Part shown: positions 33,938 to 42,382 of the stretch, one piece after another
Layout: every line of letters begins with the position of its first letter
How positions within the stretch are numbered: the first letter of the stretch is position 1
NCBI RefSeq assembly: GCF_000766795.1
Contig: NZ_JPDS01000001.1
Span: 1,121,001 to 1,185,000 of the forward strand
Direction: 5' to 3'
DNA length: 64,000 nt
Source of the DNA: Polaribacter sp. Hel1_85
GTDB taxonomy: Bacteria; Bacteroidota; Bacteroidia; Flavobacteriales; Flavobacteriaceae
The notes under the pieces: generated by a model
Told to the model about the DNA's origin: nothing
The model's database searches: none
What the model saw: only the letters and a program-made list of their open reading frames with translations
Position numbers and translations under genes: made by a program

Positions 33938-35125
33938 ATGAAAAAAACGATTTCCATTATTGGAAGCGGACCTTCTTCTCTACTTTTGGCTGCTTTTTTA
34001 GATGTTAAAAAATTCGATATTACTATTTATGAAAAAAACAAAACTGCAGGTAGAAAACTTTTAGTTGCTGGAAAAGGCGGTTTTAACCTAACACACTCAG
34101 AACCAATTACTGAATTCATCAAACGCTATACTCCTAGTGATTTTTTAGAAAACTCCATATTAAATTTTACGAATGATGATTTTAGAAACTGGTTACATAT
34201 TATTGGAGTTCCAACTTTTATTGGAAGTAGTAAAAGAGTATACCCAAAAGAAGGAATTAAACCAATTACAGTTTTAAATACAATTCTAAATCATATTAAA
34301 GAAAAAGGAATTATTTTTAAATATGAACACACTTTTTCTGGTTGGGATACTCAAAACAATTTAATTATAAACGATAAAACAATTACTTCTAATTATACTG
34401 TTTTTTCTTTAGGTGGTGCAAGCTGGAAGGTTACAAGTTCTGACGGAAGTTGGTTAGAAAAATTTCAAAAAAAAGAGGTAAAAACAATTCCATTTCAAGC
34501 ATCTAATTGTGCTTTTAAAGTTGATTGGAAATCTGATTTTATCAATCAAAACGAAGGAAATCCTTTAAAAAATATTGCTATTTATTGTTCAGAAAAAAAG
34601 CAAAAAGGAGAAGCCGTAATTACAAAATTTGGTTTAGAAGGAAATGCTATTTATGGCCTAAGTCCGCAAATTAGAGAACAATTAAAGTCACAAGAAAAAG
34701 CAATTATTTATATCGACTTTAAACCAACATTAACTTTGGAAAACCTTACTACAAAAATTTTAAATTCAACATTTAAAAATACTACCCAAGTTTTAAAGAA
34801 AGAACTAAAACTAAGCAATTCACAAATTGATTTATTAAAAACACACCTTACCAAAGAAGCATATTTAGATTCTAAATTATTATCAGAAAATATTAAAAAA
34901 TTTCCTTTAGAAATTATTGATTTAGGAGTTTTAGACGAGGCTATTTCTACAGTTGGTGGAATTGATTTAAATGCTGTTGATTCTAATTTTCAATTAGACA
35001 AAATTAAAAATCAATATTGTATAGGAGAAATGTTAAATTGGGACGCTCCAACTGGTGGATACCTAATACAAGCTTGTGCAAGTTCTGGTGTTTATCTTGC
35101 AAATCATCTCAATAAAATTAAATAA
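33938..35125 (+). CDS. BaiN/HI0933-like flavoprotein (NAD(P)/FAD-dependent oxidoreductase)
   Basis: The 395-residue protein begins with a Rossmann FAD-binding site (IIGSGPSSLLLAAFLD), then 'AGRKLLVAGKGGFNLTHSE', the family signature. 'SKRVYPKEGIKPITVL' and the C-terminal FAD contact 'TVGGIDLNAVDSNF' and 'NWDAPTGGYLIQACASSG' complete the family. It is related to TIGR03862-type proteins. Substrate and reaction are not known, although BaiN of gut bacteria reduces bile acid intermediates; that role should not be assumed here. It has its own upstream region of about 120 bases. Confidence 0.9.
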   Translation: MKKTISIIGSGPSSLLLAAFLDVKKFDITIYEKNKTAGRKLLVAGKGGFNLTHSEPITEFIKRYTPSDFLENSILNFTNDDFRNWLHIIGVPTFIGSSKRVYPKEGIKPITVLNTILNHIKEKGIIFKYEHTFSGWDTQNNLIINDKTITSNYTVFSLGGASWKVTSSDGSWLEKFQKKEVKTIPFQASNCAFKVDWKSDFINQNEGNPLKNIAIYCSEKKQKGEAVITKFGLEGNAIYGLSPQIREQLKSQEKAIIYIDFKPTLTLENLTTKILNSTFKNTTQVLKKELKLSNSQIDLLKTHLTKEAYLDSKLLSENIKKFPLEIIDLGVLDEAISTVGGIDLNAVDSNFQLDKIKNQYCIGEMLNWDAPTGGYLIQACASSGVYLANHLNKIK

Positions 35126-35180
35126 AAACTAAATTTATAGTATTTAAATATTCAGTATTTTTACTAAATTCAAAATAATT

Positions 35181-35606
35181 ATGAAAAAAATATTATTCGT
35201 CGCATTACTTTTAACCACAATATCTTCATACGGTCAATTTAAAATTACTGGTTATTTTGATGCTGAAATTGGTATTAATTATGCCTTTTCTGAAAATTTT
35301 CAAGCAGAATTAAGAGTAAATGATAATTTAGGAATAGAATTCAATACAGAATTAAGTCTTCTTTATAAATTTGTTTCTAAAGAGGATTATAATCTAAATT
35401 TTGGGATGGGAGTTTCAACATTTCCATTTCATTCAAAAAATATCAAGTTTTTTGAAAGTTTTTATCTTCCTTTACAAATAGAAATAACACCTTTTAAAGA
35501 AGTCAGAAATTTTGGATTGGTTTTAGAAAGTACATATCATTTTTCTGATATTAATAATGCTTCTGGAATTAGAAACTCAATAGGAATTAGATATATTTTC
35601 AAATAA
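35181..35606 (+). CDS. Small outer-membrane beta-barrel-like protein
   Basis: The 141-residue protein has a signal peptide (MKKILFVALLLTTISSYGQ) and amphipathic strands, for example 'FQAELRVNDNLGIEFNTELS', ending in a strand with terminal 'GIRYIFK'. This is the build of a small eight-strand outer-membrane barrel. No known family is recognised. It sits three bases upstream of pdxH in the same direction. Confidence 0.7.
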   Translation: MKKILFVALLLTTISSYGQFKITGYFDAEIGINYAFSENFQAELRVNDNLGIEFNTELSLLYKFVSKEDYNLNFGMGVSTFPFHSKNIKFFESFYLPLQIEITPFKEVRNFGLVLESTYHFSDINNASGIRNSIGIRYIFK

Positions 35607-35609
35607 AAA

Positions 35610-36257
35610 ATGTCAAAAGATTTAAGTAATTACCGAAAATCCTACGAAAAGCAAGAGCTTCTAGAAAGTAGTTGTCCAGAAAATCCTTTAGAATTATTTA
35701 GAGATTGGTTTCTAAATGCAGATGATTCTGAAATGGTTGATGAAAGCAATGCTATGACAATTTCATCAATTGGTTTAGACGGTTTCCCTAAAAGCAGAGT
35801 GGTTTTATTAAAAAAATATACTTGGGAAGGTTTTATATTTTACTCCAATTATAATTCAGAAAAAGGAAAAGCTATTAAAGTTAATAATAATATTTGTTTG
35901 TCTTTCTTTTGGCCGGCTTTAGAGCAACAAATTATCATTAAAGGAAATGCAGAAATTTTAGCAGAAAACTTATCTGACGGTTATTTTGAATCTAGACCCA
36001 ATGGAAGTAAATTAGGAGCTTGGGCTTCTGAACAAAGTGCTGTAGTTTCATCTAGAGAAGAATTAGACGCTAATTTAAAAACTTTTGAAAAAAAGTTTGA
36101 AGGAAATGAAATTACGAGACCAAAACATTGGGGTGGTTATTTAGTGAAGCCAATTTCTATAGAATTTTGGCAAGGGAGACCCAACAGAATGCATGATAGA
36201 ATTAGATATACATTAGAAAAAGATTTTTCTTGGAAAATAGAAAGATTAGCGCCATAA
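35610..36257 (+). CDS. pdxH: Pyridoxamine 5'-phosphate oxidase
   Basis: FMN enzyme making pyridoxal 5'-phosphate from pyridoxine or pyridoxamine phosphate; it supplies PLP for enzymes such as HemL. The 215 residues carry 'NAMTISSIGLDGFPKSRVVL' with FMN-contact residues, 'YSNYNSEKGKAI', 'LSFFWPALEQQIIIKG' and the C-terminal 'FWQGRPNRMHDRIRY'. Length and ends are normal. It starts three bases after the stop of the barrel gene. Confidence 0.97.
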   Translation: MSKDLSNYRKSYEKQELLESSCPENPLELFRDWFLNADDSEMVDESNAMTISSIGLDGFPKSRVVLLKKYTWEGFIFYSNYNSEKGKAIKVNNNICLSFFWPALEQQIIIKGNAEILAENLSDGYFESRPNGSKLGAWASEQSAVVSSREELDANLKTFEKKFEGNEITRPKHWGGYLVKPISIEFWQGRPNRMHDRIRYTLEKDFSWKIERLAP

Positions 36258-36291
36258 ATTTTTATATTTACAATTCAACAATTAAAATTGA

Positions 36292-36780
36292 ATGAAAACT
36301 TTATATATTGTTAGACACGCAAAATCTTCTTGGGAATACTCTGGTATTGAAGATATTGACAGACCTCTAAAAAAACGTGGAATAAAAGACGCTCATTTAA
36401 TGTCTAAATTTTTATCAAAAAAAATTGACAGACCAGACGTTTTTGTTTCTAGTAGTGCCAACAGAGCATTACATACAGCAGTAATTTTTTGCGAAAATTT
36501 CGAATATCCTTTATCTAACCTTAAAATTAAAAGACAACTATATAGTTTTAGTGATGGTTATTTGGTAAAAACTGTAAATGCATTAGATGATAGCTTTAAT
36601 TCTGCCATAATTTTCAGTCACGATCATGGCATCAACTCATTTGTAAATAAATTTGGAAGCAAACCAATATCTCATGTAACCACTTGTGGAGTAGTTGGCA
36701 TCAAGTTTGAAGAAAAACATTGGAAAAACATAAAAAAAGGAAAAACTTTTATGGTAGAATTCCCTAAAAATCATAAATAA
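36292..36780 (+). CDS. SixA-like histidine phosphatase
   Basis: The 162-residue protein has the RHG motif as 'LYIVRHAKSSWEY' at the N-terminus, with catalytic His, Arg and the 'RPLKKRGIKDA' loop. The second active-site His is in 'FSHDHGINSF'. Family members dephosphorylate phosphohistidine proteins (SixA acts on ArcB) or small phosphoesters; the target is unknown. It is the first of a pair with the Ppx/GppA gene, six bases downstream. Confidence 0.9.
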   Translation: MKTLYIVRHAKSSWEYSGIEDIDRPLKKRGIKDAHLMSKFLSKKIDRPDVFVSSSANRALHTAVIFCENFEYPLSNLKIKRQLYSFSDGYLVKTVNALDDSFNSAIIFSHDHGINSFVNKFGSKPISHVTTCGVVGIKFEEKHWKNIKKGKTFMVEFPKNHK

Positions 36781-36786
36781 AATAGT

Positions 36787-37683
36787 TTGTTAGAAATAAA
36801 AAAATACGGCGCTATAGATATTGGTTCAAATGCAATTAGATTGCTAATTTCAAATGTTATTGTATCTGATGACAAAGAACCTCAATTTAAAAAATCTTCC
36901 TTAGTACGTGTTCCTATTCGTTTAGGTGCAGATGCTTTTGTTAGCGGAATTATTAGTAAACAAAATACAACCAGAATGATTAATGCCATGGAAGCATTTA
37001 AATTATTAATGGATGTACATGGTGTAGAAAGATATAAAGCTTGCGCTACTTCTGCAATGAGAGAAGCTAAGAATGGAAAAGAAGTTGTTGAGGAAATCTT
37101 TAATAAAACAGGAGTAAAAATAGATATTATTGGTGGTAAAGAAGAAGCTGCTATTATTTCTTCTACAGATTTAAATGATTTAATAGAAGGAGACAACTCA
37201 TATTTATATGTTGATGTTGGAGGTGGTAGTACCGAATTTACTATTTTTTCACATGGAAAGATTATTACTTCTAAATCTTTTAAAATGGGTACCGTTCGTT
37301 TATTGAATAATAAAAAATCTGTAAATAAAGAGATTTTTGCCAATGTAGAAAAATGGGTAAAGAAAAACACTAAAGATTTAAAAAAGGTATCTTTAATTGG
37401 TTCTGGAGGCAATATTAACAAGTTATTTAAAATGTCTGGCAGAACAGAAGGTAAACCTATTTCTTATATATACTTAAATGCACAATATCAATTTTTAAAA
37501 CAGATGTCTTTTGATGAAAGAATTTCTGAACTAAGTTTAAATCCAGATAGAGCAGATGTTATAATACCTGCAACAAAAATTTATTTATCTGCTATGAAGT
37601 GGAGTGGTGCTAGAAAAATATTTGTACCAAAAATTGGCCTTTCAGACGGTATAATTAAAAGCTTGTTTTACAACAAGTTGTAA
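36787..37683 (+). CDS. Ppx/GppA-family exopolyphosphatase
   Basis: The 298-residue protein has the actin-like ATPase fold of the family: 'GAIDIGSNAIRLLI' (phosphate 1), 'YLYVDVGGGSTEFTIF' (phosphate 2) and 'LIGSGGNINKLF'. It hydrolyses polyphosphate or pppGpp, linking to phosphate storage and the stringent response. It is the short form without the C-terminal HD domain. The start is a TTG at 36787 (MLEIKKYGAIDIG), because no ATG is available before the first conserved strand. It is co-directional with the SixA-like gene. Confidence 0.92.
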   Translation: MLEIKKYGAIDIGSNAIRLLISNVIVSDDKEPQFKKSSLVRVPIRLGADAFVSGIISKQNTTRMINAMEAFKLLMDVHGVERYKACATSAMREAKNGKEVVEEIFNKTGVKIDIIGGKEEAAIISSTDLNDLIEGDNSYLYVDVGGGSTEFTIFSHGKIITSKSFKMGTVRLLNNKKSVNKEIFANVEKWVKKNTKDLKKVSLIGSGGNINKLFKMSGRTEGKPISYIYLNAQYQFLKQMSFDERISELSLNPDRADVIIPATKIYLSAMKWSGARKIFVPKIGLSDGIIKSLFYNKL

Positions 37684-37804
37684 TTTACCCTACATTCCTC
37701 TTAACATAATTTTAACATTTTTGATTTTTTTTGTAAATTACATGTGACTTACGAAAAAATAGTGTGTCATAACAACGAACTAAAAAATCAAAAACAGATT
37801 AATT

Positions 37805-38905
37805 ATGAAAAAAATTTTATTTAGCGGATTGCTTTTAATGTTTGGAGCAACAGCATTTGCCCAAGATTTACCAGAAAACCCAGAACCAGGAAAATGTTAC
37901 GTACGTTGTAAAACTCCTGAAGTTTGGAAAAACGAAGATGTAACTATTGAAGTAGCTCCGGCTTACAAAAGAATTGTTACACATCCAGCAGAATACAATA
38001 CAGTTACAGAAAGAGTTTTAGTAAAAGAAGCTGGACAACGTTTAGTAATTGTTCCTGCAGTTTGGGAAACTAAAACTATTACTTATACAGCAAAAGAGGA
38101 TGCTAACAAATTAAGAGTTATTGGTGCTACTTTTAGCTCTGATTCTCAAACTATAGAAACCAAAGCAGCTTCTGCAAATTGGGAAATGAGTGAAAAAGCT
38201 CCTGATTGTGAATCTAGTGATCCTAACGATTGTAGATACTGGTGTTACAAGCCTGTACCAGCTAAATTTGTTACTATTCCATTAACAAAATTAGATACAG
38301 ATGCTAAAACAGCTTCTAATCCAGTTCCTGGATATGAAAAAACATATACTCAAAATGTAATGGTTACACCTCCAACTACTAAATCTGTTGAAATTCCTGC
38401 AGTTTATGGAAACATTACAAAAACAGTTTTAACTAAAGATGCTTGGCAAGAAGAAATTACTGTTGCTGCTAAATACAAAACTGTAACTAAAGAAATCTTA
38501 GTTAACAAAGGTGGTTTAACTACTTGGAAAGAAGTTGAATGTGAGTTAGTAAACAATACTCCATTACCAATTAACTGGAATTTAGGAAGTGCTACTTTAA
38601 CTCCTGCAGCTAAAAGAATTATAGATACTAGATTATTACCTGTATTAAAAGGTGGTGTTGCTGCTGCAATTGAGTCTCATACAGATTCAAGAGGTACAAA
38701 AGAATCTAATCAAGATTTATCTGAAAGAAGAGCTCAAGCTGTAACAAGTTATTTAATTTCTAAAGGTGTAAACCCAAGTCAATTAACTGGAAACGGTTTT
38801 GGAGAAAGAAAATTAACTAATAGATGTGCTGATGGTGTTTCTTGTACAGAAGCTCAACATAGAGCAAACAGAAGAACTACTTTTAGAGTTATAGATCAAA
38901 AATAA
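37805..38905 (+). CDS. OmpA-family protein with repeated Val/Pro-rich segments
   Basis: The 366-residue protein has a signal peptide (MKKILFSGLLLMFGATAFAQ), a long beta-rich middle region and a C-terminal OmpA-like peptidoglycan-binding domain (about 250-366) with 'IESHTDSRGTKESNQDLSE' and 'RRAQAVTSYLISKGV'. The middle carries a repeated pattern, 'PAYKRIVTHPAEYNTVTERV', 'VPAVWETKTITYTAKE' and 'IPAVYGNITKTVLTKDAWQE', about three times. Cysteines in 'CYVRC' and 'CRYWCY' suggest disulphides. It should be an outer-membrane-anchored stalk tethered to peptidoglycan. It has its own terminator. Confidence 0.9.
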   Translation: MKKILFSGLLLMFGATAFAQDLPENPEPGKCYVRCKTPEVWKNEDVTIEVAPAYKRIVTHPAEYNTVTERVLVKEAGQRLVIVPAVWETKTITYTAKEDANKLRVIGATFSSDSQTIETKAASANWEMSEKAPDCESSDPNDCRYWCYKPVPAKFVTIPLTKLDTDAKTASNPVPGYEKTYTQNVMVTPPTTKSVEIPAVYGNITKTVLTKDAWQEEITVAAKYKTVTKEILVNKGGLTTWKEVECELVNNTPLPINWNLGSATLTPAAKRIIDTRLLPVLKGGVAAAIESHTDSRGTKESNQDLSERRAQAVTSYLISKGVNPSQLTGNGFGERKLTNRCADGVSCTEAQHRANRRTTFRVIDQK

Positions 38906-38938
38906 TTATTCGTCTAACAAAGAATAATCAAAAAAGAG

Positions 38939-38967
38939 AACCGAAGCTTATGCTTCGGTTTTTTTAT
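38939..38967 (+). terminator. Terminator of the OmpA-family gene
   Basis: AACCGAAGC (38939-38947) pairs with GCTTCGGTT (38952-38960), followed by a T run. Confidence 0.93.
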
Positions 38968-39218
38968 GCCATAAATTTAATCACACAAAAAGAACAACCT
39001 AATAAAGTTTAGAGCTCAATAGGTAATGGATTTAAAATCATCAAAACGAGCTTATTTAAGCACAAAACACATTATAAAAGAACACTTAAAAAAGTTTTAG
39101 AAATATCATTAATAACTTATAGAAAATTCGTAAAAATAGCATTAAAGAAAACTTCACAGTATTAAAGAATAATATTCAAAAAAGTATATTAACTTTAAGG
39201 TAATAGGTGAAATGAAAT
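38968..39218. other. Intergenic region without recognisable features
   Basis: About 250 AT-rich bases between the OmpA terminator and the next hairpin. No frame, promoter consensus or repeat was seen that I could support. Confidence 0.5.
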
Positions 39219-39220
39219 TA

Positions 39221-39269
39221 AAAAAAAAACTGAATAATCATATAGTTATGATTATTCAGTTTTTTTTTT
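39221..39269. terminator. Bidirectional terminator below the thioredoxin-like gene
   Basis: A perfect 14-bp stem, ACTGAATAATCATA (39229-39242) with TATGATTATTCAGT (39247-39260), is flanked by an A run and a T run. It is 40 bases beyond the stop of the minus-strand thioredoxin-like gene. Confidence 0.9.
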
Positions 39270-39308
39270 AATTTAGTTCTTTTAGAATTTATATAGGATA
39301 TTTAAAAA

Positions 39309-39782
39309 TTAATAATTTTCAATTACTGATTGAAAAAAAGGATAATAGTACTCTGTTAAAATAAGTCCTTTTTTATACCCAATCATTTTACCTTTATGAT
39401 CTACAAAAACCAATGTTGGGAATGATCTAATTTTATATTTCCTTTTTAAATCATAAGTAACTTCTAATTTTTCAGATGAAACCAGATCTTTATTTCTAGG
39501 ATCATCAGCTTCATAAAGTATTAAATCTTTTTCAGCTAATTTTTTAAATTTCTCAGTATGAAATAACTTTTTATCTAAAACTTTACAAGGCCCACACCAA
39601 TCTGAACCCGTAAAATAAATAAGTATTGGTTTCTTTTCTTTTTTTGATTTCTTTAAAGCTCTTTTAAAAGAAGACTCCCAATTCAAATTAACCATTTCAG
39701 AAGCCTCTGCTATATGCTCTTGTGCTAAGCTATTAGCAATTGAAAAAAAACAAATTGTAAAACCTAATAAAATTTTTTTCAT
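39309..39782 (-). CDS. Secreted thioredoxin-like protein
   Basis: The 157-residue protein has a signal peptide (MKKILLGFTICFFSIANSLAQ) and a thioredoxin fold with the redox motif in 'TGSDWCGPCKVLDKKLF' and the cis-Pro in 'SFPTLVFVDHKGKMIGY'. It resembles the thioredoxin_7/DUF255-like disulphide reductases that help protein folding or metal handling in the periplasm. The start at 39782 is chosen over 39821 because the signal peptide begins there and two -7 boxes lie between. Partner unknown. Confidence 0.9.
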   Translation of the reverse strand: MKKILLGFTICFFSIANSLAQEHIAEASEMVNLNWESSFKRALKKSKKEKKPILIYFTGSDWCGPCKVLDKKLFHTEKFKKLAEKDLILYEADDPRNKDLVSSEKLEVTYDLKRKYKIRSFPTLVFVDHKGKMIGYKKGLILTEYYYPFFQSVIENY

Positions 39783-39806
39783 AAGTATTAATTTCTTCAA
39801 AAATAT

Positions 39807-39834
39807 CAAAAATAATACCAAATAAAAAATTCAA
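39807..39834 (-). promoter_or_regulatory. Promoter of the thioredoxin-like gene (-7 TATTTTTG, TTG)
   Basis: On the minus strand TATTTTTG (plus 39807-39814) is preceded 17 bases upstream by TTG (plus 39832-39834). A second TATTTTTG is at plus 39798-39805. Both agree with the shorter start. Confidence 0.5.
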
Positions 39835-39861
39835 CAAGAAATTCTAATAATTTTATAAAAA

Positions 39862-39957
39862 ACAAAAAGCCGTAATAATTAAATTACGACTTTATTTGAA
39901 TTTTTATGTAATAAGTTTAATCCCCCAATTTTATTATTACATAGTCCTTTCAAAACT
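39862..39957 (-). ncRNA. Candidate small RNA (minus strand)
   Basis: A minus-strand unit: -7 box TATCTTTG (plus 39962-39969), an inner hairpin with arms ATGTAATAA/TTATTACAT (plus 39906-39914 and 39934-39942) around a GGGGG-bearing loop, and a terminator hairpin (plus 39866-39893) followed on this strand by TTTTTGTTTTTT. Expected length is about 95 nt. It has no coding frame; the only ATG is followed at once by TAA. It lies in the divergent gap between the thioredoxin-like gene and the LuxR-type regulator. Expression is not shown. Confidence 0.5.
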
Positions 39958-39961
39958 TGTT

Positions 39962-39969
39962 CAAAGATA
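39962..39969 (-). promoter_or_regulatory. -7 box TATCTTTG of the candidate small RNA
   Basis: Plus-strand CAAAGATA reads TATCTTTG on the minus strand, a full match to TAnnTTTG. No TTG at the usual spacing; a TTA occurs there. Confidence 0.5.
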
Positions 39970-40045
39970 CTATTGTTTCACACAACTTAACTACACTTTA
40001 AGAAACTAAACTACTACAAACTACTAAAATCATATATAAATCTAC

Positions 40046-40053
40046 TATATTTA
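40046..40053 (+). promoter_or_regulatory. Possible -7 box TATATTTA of the LuxR-type regulator
   Basis: Seven of eight positions fit TAnnTTTG, 29 bases upstream of the ATG at 40083. Confidence 0.3.
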
Positions 40054-40082
40054 CACAACAGATAAAATATTTTATTTATAAA

Positions 40083-41348
40083 ATGAAAAGGCTTTACTTT
40101 TTAAAAAAAATTATTTCTCTAACATTATTACTTCAAGCAACTGTTATTTATTCTCAAGATATGATAATTAAAAACAAAGAAACTTGGCATTATTATGATA
40201 ATGGTTACTTAGAAGATGACTGGATAAATCTAAAAGATTTTTCTAATTGGAAGAGCGGTAAATCACCATTAGGTTATGGAGATGATAAAATTATTACAGA
40301 AATAAGTTTTGGAGATAATAAAGATAGTAAACACATTACAAAGTATTTTAAGAAGAAAATATTTATTGCTAAAAAACATATTGCTTACGAATTTAAAATT
40401 CAAAGAGATGATGGAGCCGTTGTTTATATAAATGGAAAAGAGCTCTTAAAAGATAATATGCCTAACTCTATAATTAATAGTACTACTTTTTCAAAAAGCA
40501 CTATTAAAGGTGATGGTGAAGATAAATTTAACCAACACTTCTTTGATAATACAATTTTATATATAGGAGAAAACATCATAAGTGTTTCTATTCATCAAGC
40601 ATATGAAGACTCAAGTGATTGTATTTTTACTCTAGAACTAATAGGTCATAACAATCCTGAGGTTTTATCTTTGGTATTAGATAAAAAGAATAAAACAAAC
40701 GAAGAATTAGAAAGCAAAATAAAAGATTTAAATACAAAATTTGAGTATGAAAAAATTTCACTTCAAAAAGAAAGGTTAGAGGATACAAATTATAATTTAA
40801 AAATTCTAGTTACTTTAATTAGCATCATATTTATTCTTTCTTTATTTGGATATTATTTTGTTATTGATAATACAAGAAAAAAAGATGCTAAAAACTATGA
40901 ACAACTAGCTATACTTAATTCTGAAAACTTAAAAAAAGACAAAGAAGCAATAACACTTACAACAAACCTTTTACACAATAAACAATATTTTAAGGAAATA
41001 AAAGCAGATTTAAAAGGGATAAAAACTAACGATAAATCTATTATTAATAATATTATTTCTCAAATAGATCATGTATTAGATAGACATGAAGATTGGGACA
41101 TCCTAAAAAAACATTTTAACGCTGTTCATGATAATTTTTATGATAAACTATTAGATAAACATCCAACAATAACAGAAACAGAACTAAGGCATTGTATGTT
41201 TATTAAACTACATCTTCAAACAAAAGAAATTGCACGTATATTATTAATAGATCCAAGATCTGTGCAAACAGCAAGGTATAGAATTAAAAAGAAAATGAAT
41301 TTAAGCGAAGACAAAGACTTAAGGGATTATCTTCTAAATTTAGTTTAA
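40083..41348 (+). CDS. Membrane-anchored LuxR-type regulator with an extracellular beta-sandwich domain
   Basis: The 421-residue protein has a signal peptide (to about residue 25), an exported domain of about 160 residues ('NWKSGKSPLGYGDDKIITEI', 'AYEFKIQRDDGAVVYINGKE'), a coiled-coil-like segment (about 205-240), one transmembrane helix (about 241-262), a cytoplasmic helical linker, and a C-terminal helix-turn-helix (about 355-421, 'TETELRHCMFIKLHLQTKEI', 'DPRSVQTARYRIKKKM'). The exported domain is the type found in many secreted Bacteroidota and Verrucomicrobia proteins. It most likely senses an extracellular ligand and acts directly on DNA. The stop overlaps the menE stop (convergent) by four bases. 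Targets unknown. Confidence 0.85.
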   Translation: MKRLYFLKKIISLTLLLQATVIYSQDMIIKNKETWHYYDNGYLEDDWINLKDFSNWKSGKSPLGYGDDKIITEISFGDNKDSKHITKYFKKKIFIAKKHIAYEFKIQRDDGAVVYINGKELLKDNMPNSIINSTTFSKSTIKGDGEDKFNQHFFDNTILYIGENIISVSIHQAYEDSSDCIFTLELIGHNNPEVLSLVLDKKNKTNEELESKIKDLNTKFEYEKISLQKERLEDTNYNLKILVTLISIIFILSLFGYYFVIDNTRKKDAKNYEQLAILNSENLKKDKEAITLTTNLLHNKQYFKEIKADLKGIKTNDKSIINNIISQIDHVLDRHEDWDILKKHFNAVHDNFYDKLLDKHPTITETELRHCMFIKLHLQTKEIARILLIDPRSVQTARYRIKKKMNLSEDKDLRDYLLNLV

Positions 41349-42382
41349 AATGTAATTAAATCCAATGTTTTTATACGTTGAATTTTTTTTGTTTTAGTCT
41401 CTATAAACGCATCAACAAAGTAAATTTCTTTTGGAATTTCGAATTTTGATAGATTTACGTTCTTCAATTCTATTGCTTCCAATTTACCTTCAACAACTAA
41501 AACTAGCTTCTCCCCTAGTTTTTCATCAGAAACTCCAGCAACAAAAAAACGAGCAGTAATTATTTTTGATAGTTTTTCTTCTATTCTTTCTGGATGCAAC
41601 TTTACTCCTCCAGAATTAATTACATTATCAAAACGACCTAACCAATCAAATTGATTATCAGAGATTAAATCTACAATATCATTTGTAAAAACAATTTCAC
41701 TAGAAACTTCTGAGGCATTAATAACTAAACAACTTCTAGCATCTTTATAAATTTTTACATTTGGTAAAACTTGATAAAAATTAGGAGAAACAATTAAGTT
41801 ATTCAACTTTTTAACAGCAATATGAGTAATGGTTTCTGTCATACCATAAGTTGCAAAAATATTACAAGTAGATTTTTTAATTTTCTGTTGTAATTGCTTT
41901 GAAACTACACCTCCACCAACAATTAGTTTCTTTATCTTATAAAGATCATTTATGGAGTTTTCTAATTGTAAAGGCACCATTGCAGAAAAATCATATTTTT
42001 TCTGAATACCATTTAAAGGATTTGAATTGACTTCAACAACATCCAGACACCAACCTAAGGTCAATGCTCTAATCAACATCATTTTACCAGCAATATATTC
42101 TATTGGCAAACACAATAATACAGAAGTATTTTCTTTTAAATCAAAGTATTTTCCGGTTGCTAAAGCAGAATTAACCATCTGAACTTTAAGTAATTTTATT
42201 TCTTTTGGAACTCCTGTAGAACCCGAAGTTTTGACTAAAATAAAATCATCTTTAGAAAACCAAATTTCTAAAAATTGATAAATTTCATCAGAAAAATCAC
42301 GAGTATAATTCAGTATTTCATCCACAGAAGAAAATGAAACTTTATTTAATTTAAAGTCTTTATGGAACCTTTCTATTTTCAA
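41345..42382 (-). CDS. menE: o-Succinylbenzoate-CoA ligase, short form
   Basis: Activates o-succinylbenzoate with CoA in menaquinone synthesis. The 345 residues are short for the adenylating-enzyme superfamily but normal for Bacteroidota MenE. The phosphate-binding loop 'LVKTSGSTGVPKEI', the 'ATYGMTETITHIAVKK' A5 motif, 'DWLGRFDNVINSGGVKLHPE' and the C-terminal Lys-containing 'IETKTKKIQRIKTL' are present. The start overlaps the CPBP protease stop by four bases, so they are coupled. Confidence 0.93.
   Translation of the reverse strand: MKIERFHKDFKLNKVSFSSVDEILNYTRDFSDEIYQFLEIWFSKDDFILVKTSGSTGVPKEIKLLKVQMVNSALATGKYFDLKENTSVLLCLPIEYIAGKMMLIRALTLGWCLDVVEVNSNPLNGIQKKYDFSAMVPLQLENSINDLYKIKKLIVGGGVVSKQLQQKIKKSTCNIFATYGMTETITHIAVKKLNNLIVSPNFYQVLPNVKIYKDARSCLVINASEVSSEIVFTNDIVDLISDNQFDWLGRFDNVINSGGVKLHPERIEEKLSKIITARFFVAGVSDEKLGEKLVLVVEGKLEAIELKNVNLSKFEIPKEIYFVDAFIETKTKKIQRIKTLDLITF

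Noticed and set aside
36882..37421. 179-residue minus-strand frame inside the Ppx/GppA gene
   Set aside because: Long, but it is the complement of a conserved gene; length is explained by codon bias of the sense strand.
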